Assembly (NCBI RefSeq): GCF_002742335.1
Contig: NZ_MDGR01000007.1
Coordinates: 4,034,501-4,098,500, forward strand
Reading direction: 5' to 3'
Source of the DNA: Reichenbachiella sp. 5M10
GTDB lineage: Bacteria; Bacteroidota; Bacteroidia; Cytophagales; Cyclobacteriaceae
Length of the DNA: 64,000 bases
The position numbers and the translations under genes are program-made. The notes beneath the pieces are model-generated. The model did no database searches. It was not told the DNA's origin and was given only the letters and a program-made list of their open reading frames with translations. Below are positions 61,397-64,000 of the stretch, in pieces. How positions within the stretch are numbered: the stretch's first letter is position 1; every line of letters starts with the position of its first letter.

Positions 61397-62443
61397 ATGC
61401 GTCAAATCAAAGAGGTACATATCCGATGGATTGGAATTCCTATTCTGAGTTTCATCATGACGTTTCTTATCGATGACGATGTGCATGACCAGATGTCACT
61501 TCTTGAGGAATTTTTCATTTCTGTGATTTTCACTGCCATTCTATGGAACGGGGTGTTTATGATTATCAAGTGGATGCGTAGACGTTTTGATGCAGTCAAC
61601 CAAACAGCCAAGCGCCTTATCTTAACCTTCCTTTACTCTGCTCTTTTTTTAACAATAGGCTCAAATATGATAAGCGTTAGTTTAGGGCTTTGTTCTATTT
61701 CGAACCTTCAGTCCCCAGAGTTTTTCTTTCGCCATCTACATCTCAATTTTATTTCGGCTTTCATGATTGCCTCGATTTATGAAGCGACGTACTTTTTTCA
61801 AAAATGGAAAGAGTCCGTCGTGCAAAATGAGGCACTCAAAAGTCAACAGATTCGTACCCAGTACGGCGTGTTACAAAACCAGATGAGCCCACACTTTCTC
61901 TTCAACAGCCTCAATACACTCACTGCTCTCATCTCCGAAGATCAAAACATAGCCATAGATTATACCCAGACCCTCTCAGAAGTATACCGCTACATCTTAC
62001 AAAACAAAGAGCGTGAACTGGTCCGTTTGGAGGAAGAAATCGAATTTTGTGAAAGTTATGTTTTTCTATTGAAAAAACGCTTTCCAGAGAATTTTCACGT
62101 CGATATACATGTGGGTCCCTCTCATCAACAACTCTACATCGCACCACTCACCATCCAGATGTTGATTGAAAACGCAATCAAACACAACACCGTATCCAAA
62201 AACCATCCACTATCAGTGAGTGTCCAGATAGATGAAGCAAACCATGTGATAGTCTCCAATACTTTACAACGAAAAACATCCCTAGAAAAATCCACCAAAC
62301 TGGGACTCGACAACATCCAAAAGCGCTATGCATTGTTGGGTAAGCGAAAGATCGACATTTCACATGACGCTAACTATTTTACCGTCAAAGTTCCATTGAT
62401 CGAACTGATCTCCGAAGTAGAGCACCTCCAATCCACCGTATAA
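61397..62443 (+). CDS. LytS/YehU-type sensor histidine kinase
   Basis: This 348-residue kinase has about four N-terminal membrane helices (to about 135) and the His_kinase domain with phospho-acceptor His166 in QMSPHFLFNSLNTL. The ATP-binding region is short, with the N-box MLIENAIKHNTV near 260. No separate sensory domain is visible. I take the ATG rather than a TTG 6 nt upstream. The response regulator starts 2 nt after its stop, so they are a pair. Confidence 0.95.
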   Translation: MRQIKEVHIRWIGIPILSFIMTFLIDDDVHDQMSLLEEFFISVIFTAILWNGVFMIIKWMRRRFDAVNQTAKRLILTFLYSALFLTIGSNMISVSLGLCSISNLQSPEFFFRHLHLNFISAFMIASIYEATYFFQKWKESVVQNEALKSQQIRTQYGVLQNQMSPHFLFNSLNTLTALISEDQNIAIDYTQTLSEVYRYILQNKERELVRLEEEIEFCESYVFLLKKRFPENFHVDIHVGPSHQQLYIAPLTIQMLIENAIKHNTVSKNHPLSVSVQIDEANHVIVSNTLQRKTSLEKSTKLGLDNIQKRYALLGKRKIDISHDANYFTVKVPLIELISEVEHLQSTV

Positions 62444-62445
62444 TC

Positions 62446-63204
62446 ATGAAAGTACTCATCATAGAAGATGAAGCGCCAGCCTTTAGGCGACTGCAAAAAC
62501 TCCTAACCGAAATCGACCCTACAATAGAAATCGTAGAAGTACTCGATGGTGTGAGCGACACCATCGAGTGGCTCCATACATATGAGTCTCCCGACCTCAT
62601 CTTCATGGACATCCAGCTCAATGATGGGATCAGCTTTGAGATATTCGATCAAATAGAAGTCAAAAAACCCGTCATATTCACCACCGCATTTGACGACTAC
62701 ATGCTCAAAGCCTTTCGTGTCAACAGCATCGACTATCTCCTCAAGCCAATCAAGCAGTCGGAGCTCCAACGGAGCTTGGAGAAGTATCAAACACTCAAAA
62801 CACAGCTTAGCGACTCCCAACCCAAGCTACAAGAACTCGTCAAAAACATCCAGCTCGTACAAGCCAAATACAAATCGCGCTTCCTCGTCAAAATGGGAGA
62901 AAAGATGATGTCTGTCGAAACAGACAACATAGCTTGTTTTCAGGCTTGTCATGGACTCGTCCACCTCATCACCCATTCGGGCAAAAAGTACCTGATCGAC
63001 CTGACCCTTGACGAAATCAGTAAACAACTCAACCCAGAAAAATTCTATCGTGTCAACCGTCAATACATCCTCTGCTATCACTGCATAGCTGCTGTGCACA
63101 AATACGGCAAAAGCCAACTCCTGATCGAACCCAAGCTCACACTCGATGACCAAGTCATCGTCAGTAGTGAAAAATCCACCGCCTTCAAACAATGGCTTGG
63201 ATGA
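62446..63204 (+). CDS. LytTR-type response regulator
   Basis: This 252-residue protein has a receiver domain with acidic Glu7/Asp8, phospho-acceptor Asp55 (LIFMDIQL) and Lys100 (YLLKP). A linker follows, then a LytTR DNA-binding domain (about 145-252, with FYRVNRQYIL). It is the partner of the kinase immediately upstream. Its targets are unknown; the divergent TonB receptor gene is a candidate. An odd perfect 12-bp inverted repeat lies within the coding sequence at 62541-62569. Confidence 0.95.
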   Translation: MKVLIIEDEAPAFRRLQKLLTEIDPTIEIVEVLDGVSDTIEWLHTYESPDLIFMDIQLNDGISFEIFDQIEVKKPVIFTTAFDDYMLKAFRVNSIDYLLKPIKQSELQRSLEKYQTLKTQLSDSQPKLQELVKNIQLVQAKYKSRFLVKMGEKMMSVETDNIACFQACHGLVHLITHSGKKYLIDLTLDEISKQLNPEKFYRVNRQYILCYHCIAAVHKYGKSQLLIEPKLTLDDQVIVSSEKSTAFKQWLG

Positions 63205-63313
63205 GCTTTTGTCTAAACATTAAATATTTAACAAATTATTGCGATTTTGATAAAAATATGAGGCTCGGACTTGATTTCAGCTAAATATGCGACCTATTTA
63301 TCAAAAAGCAATC

Positions 63314-63321
63314 TATCTTTG
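63314..63321 (+). promoter_or_regulatory. Candidate -7 promoter element for the sulfite reductase leader
   Basis: TATCTTTG matches TAnnTTTG exactly. Transcription would begin around 63326-63330, 40 or so nt before the leader ORF. A -33 TTTG at the usual spacing is not evident. Confidence 0.5.
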
Positions 63322-63370
63322 AACCCCATTTAGGTCTAATGCGTTTAGCATATACCCAAAGGATAAAACA

Positions 63371-63466
63371 ATGACTATTAACACATTATATACCTCAAGA
63401 ATGATGGGCTGTTGTCAGCCGTGTTGTTGCTGTGCGATCACGAGCACCAGTGGAGATATATTTTAA
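63371..63466 (+). CDS. Cysteine-rich leader peptide, 31 residues
   Basis: This short ORF is preceded by AAAGGA 7-12 nt before its ATG. The peptide begins MTINTLYTSRMMG, then CCQPCCCC (residues 14-21), and ends AITSTSGDIF before TAA. Six Cys in eight residues is extreme for chance. It lies ahead of a terminator and a sulfite/nitrite reductase gene, the arrangement of an amino-acid attenuator. Slow decoding of the UGU/UGC codons when cysteine is short would stall a ribosome on them. The peptide itself probably has no other function. Confidence 0.82.
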   Translation: MTINTLYTSRMMGCCQPCCCCAITSTSGDIF

Positions 63467-63526
63467 TGCGTTATTTGGATACAGCAGTTAATCAATAACA
63501 ATAAAGAAACATTAAAAAGCCTCTCC
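63452..63526 (+). promoter_or_regulatory. Antiterminator pairing of the cysteine attenuator
   Basis: Positions 63452-63456 (GGAGA) pair with 63522-63526 (TCTCC), and 63461-63467 (TTTTAAT) pair with 63511-63517 (ATTAAAA). That gives 12 base pairs around a 4-nt internal loop. Inside, GTTATT (63470-63475) can pair with AATAAC (63494-63499). The 3' arm is the 5' arm of the terminator, so the two structures exclude each other. The 5' arm overlaps the last codons and stop of the leader ORF, so a ribosome reaching the stop would block it. Confidence 0.75.
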
Positions 63527-63550
63527 CACACTATAGGAGAGGCTTTTTTT
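63514..63550 (+). terminator. Attenuator terminator before the sulfite reductase gene
   Basis: A perfect 13-bp stem pairs 63514-63526 with 63536-63548 (9-nt loop), with the T-run inside and after the 3' arm to 63550. It lies 22 nt before the reductase ATG and 47 nt after the leader stop codon. Confidence 0.9.
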
Positions 63551-63572
63551 AGATTAAAACGAAAAGCATACT

Positions 63573-64000
63573 ATGCAAAGTTTCAGAACAGAACTCGAAA
63601 ATCTAGACAACCCAGTCGTCCAACAAGACATCATTGATCTTGCAGCCAAGATCGAAAAATTCCACGGTGGAGACATCGATCCTGACAAATTCAGAAGTTT
63701 AAGACTGGCTAGGGGCGTATATGGGCAGCGTCAGCCTGGCAACCAAATGGTCAGAATCAAAATCCCTTTTGGTAAGATGACCATCCAGCAGATGCGACGT
63801 ATCGCTGATATCTCTACAGAATATGGCGGAGGCAACTTGCATGCTACAACTCGTCAGGATATTCAGATTCACTATGTGAGTCTAGACCGTACCCCAGAGT
63901 TATGGGCCAAACTAGAGCAAGATGACATCACTTTGCGAGAAGCTTGTGGAAACACGGTGAGAAACGTAACGGGATCACCCATCGCTGGGATTGATCCAAA
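63573..64000 (+). CDS. Siroheme sulfite/nitrite reductase, N-terminal part (cut by the window end)
   Basis: 142 codons of a ferredoxin-type nitrite/sulfite reductase are present, starting at MQSFRTEL. The first half-repeat is visible with KIPFGKMTIQQMRRIADI and the substrate/siroheme-site motif HATTRQDIQIHYV. Enzymes of this family reduce sulfite to sulfide for cysteine, or nitrite to ammonia. The cysteine-rich leader just upstream favours sulfite and sulphur assimilation; the nitrate island 20 kb away keeps nitrite possible. The frame is open to the last base of the window. Confidence 0.93.
   Translation, partial: MQSFRTELENLDNPVVQQDIIDLAAKIEKFHGGDIDPDKFRSLRLARGVYGQRQPGNQMVRIKIPFGKMTIQQMRRIADISTEYGGGNLHATTRQDIQIHYVSLDRTPELWAKLEQDDITLREACGNTVRNVTGSPIAGIDP

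Noticed and set aside
63573-64000. Reading the last gene as a nitrite reductase belonging to the nitrate island
   Set aside because: The visible motifs fit both sulfite and nitrite reductases. There is no TACGTA operator before it, and the cysteine-rich leader points to sulphur assimilation; kept only as an alternative.
1-64000. tRNA/rRNA genes, CRISPR arrays, insertion sequences, prophage, toxin-antitoxin or defence loci
   Set aside because: Looked for and not recognised by eye; short or diverged RNA genes could still be missed without a covariance-model search.

Overview
The window reads as chromosomal DNA of a marine-type Bacteroidota, most likely Cytophagales (Reichenbachiella/Flammeovirga-like). 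Supporting signs are a SusC/SusD polysaccharide-utilisation locus (PUL) with a DUF6377-type regulator, several TAnnTTTG promoter elements, many Bacteroidota-style lipoproteins and TonB-dependent receptors, and LytS/LytTR signalling. The genus is inferred from gene style, not from a marker gene. I saw no rRNA, tRNA, CRISPR array, insertion sequence or prophage.

Layout. 1-12 kb (minus strand): a PUL with susC, susD, a PKD-domain surface lipoprotein and three GH30 glycosidases, preceded by a membrane-spanning regulator. It probably serves a beta-glucan, perhaps beta-1,6-linked. 12-29.8 kb: mostly housekeeping genes. These are purB, a DUF493 protein, a PpiD-like chaperone, a CNNM/CorC protein, an unlisted 54-residue membrane protein, lptC, TPR proteins, an outer-membrane protein, coaX, nhaD, ribH, pdhA and recF, then a PAS/LuxR regulator facing a cytochrome P450.

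29.9-44 kb: a nitrate/ammonium uptake island. It holds a Crp/Fnr regulator with an N-terminal cysteine cluster, two NarK transporters, an outer-membrane porin, an NrtABCD importer, two sensor-like proteins with a PilJ/NarX-type GRQRML box but no output domain, and an ammonium-transporter/SpoIIE-phosphatase fusion. A recurrent operator-like motif (TACGTA-N4-TACGTA, with variants) lies just upstream of the regulator, narK1, the soluble sensor gene and the porin, and a looser form precedes narK2. I read it as the binding site of the Crp/Fnr protein. No nitrate reductase gene is in the window.

44-63.2 kb: an FAD oxidoreductase, free-methionine sulfoxide reductase, haemolysin III, lgt, trkH-trkA, mnmD-ispF, an acyltransferase, mazG, glmM, an SDR, a TonB receptor and a LytS/LytTR pair.

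63.2-64 kb: the strongest single finding. A 31-codon ORF with six Cys codons (CC-QP-CCCC) precedes a perfect 13-bp terminator and then a siroheme sulfite/nitrite reductase gene cut by the window edge. The end of the ORF can pair with the 5' arm of the terminator as an antiterminator. This is the layout of a ribosome-mediated, cysteine-sensing transcription attenuator.
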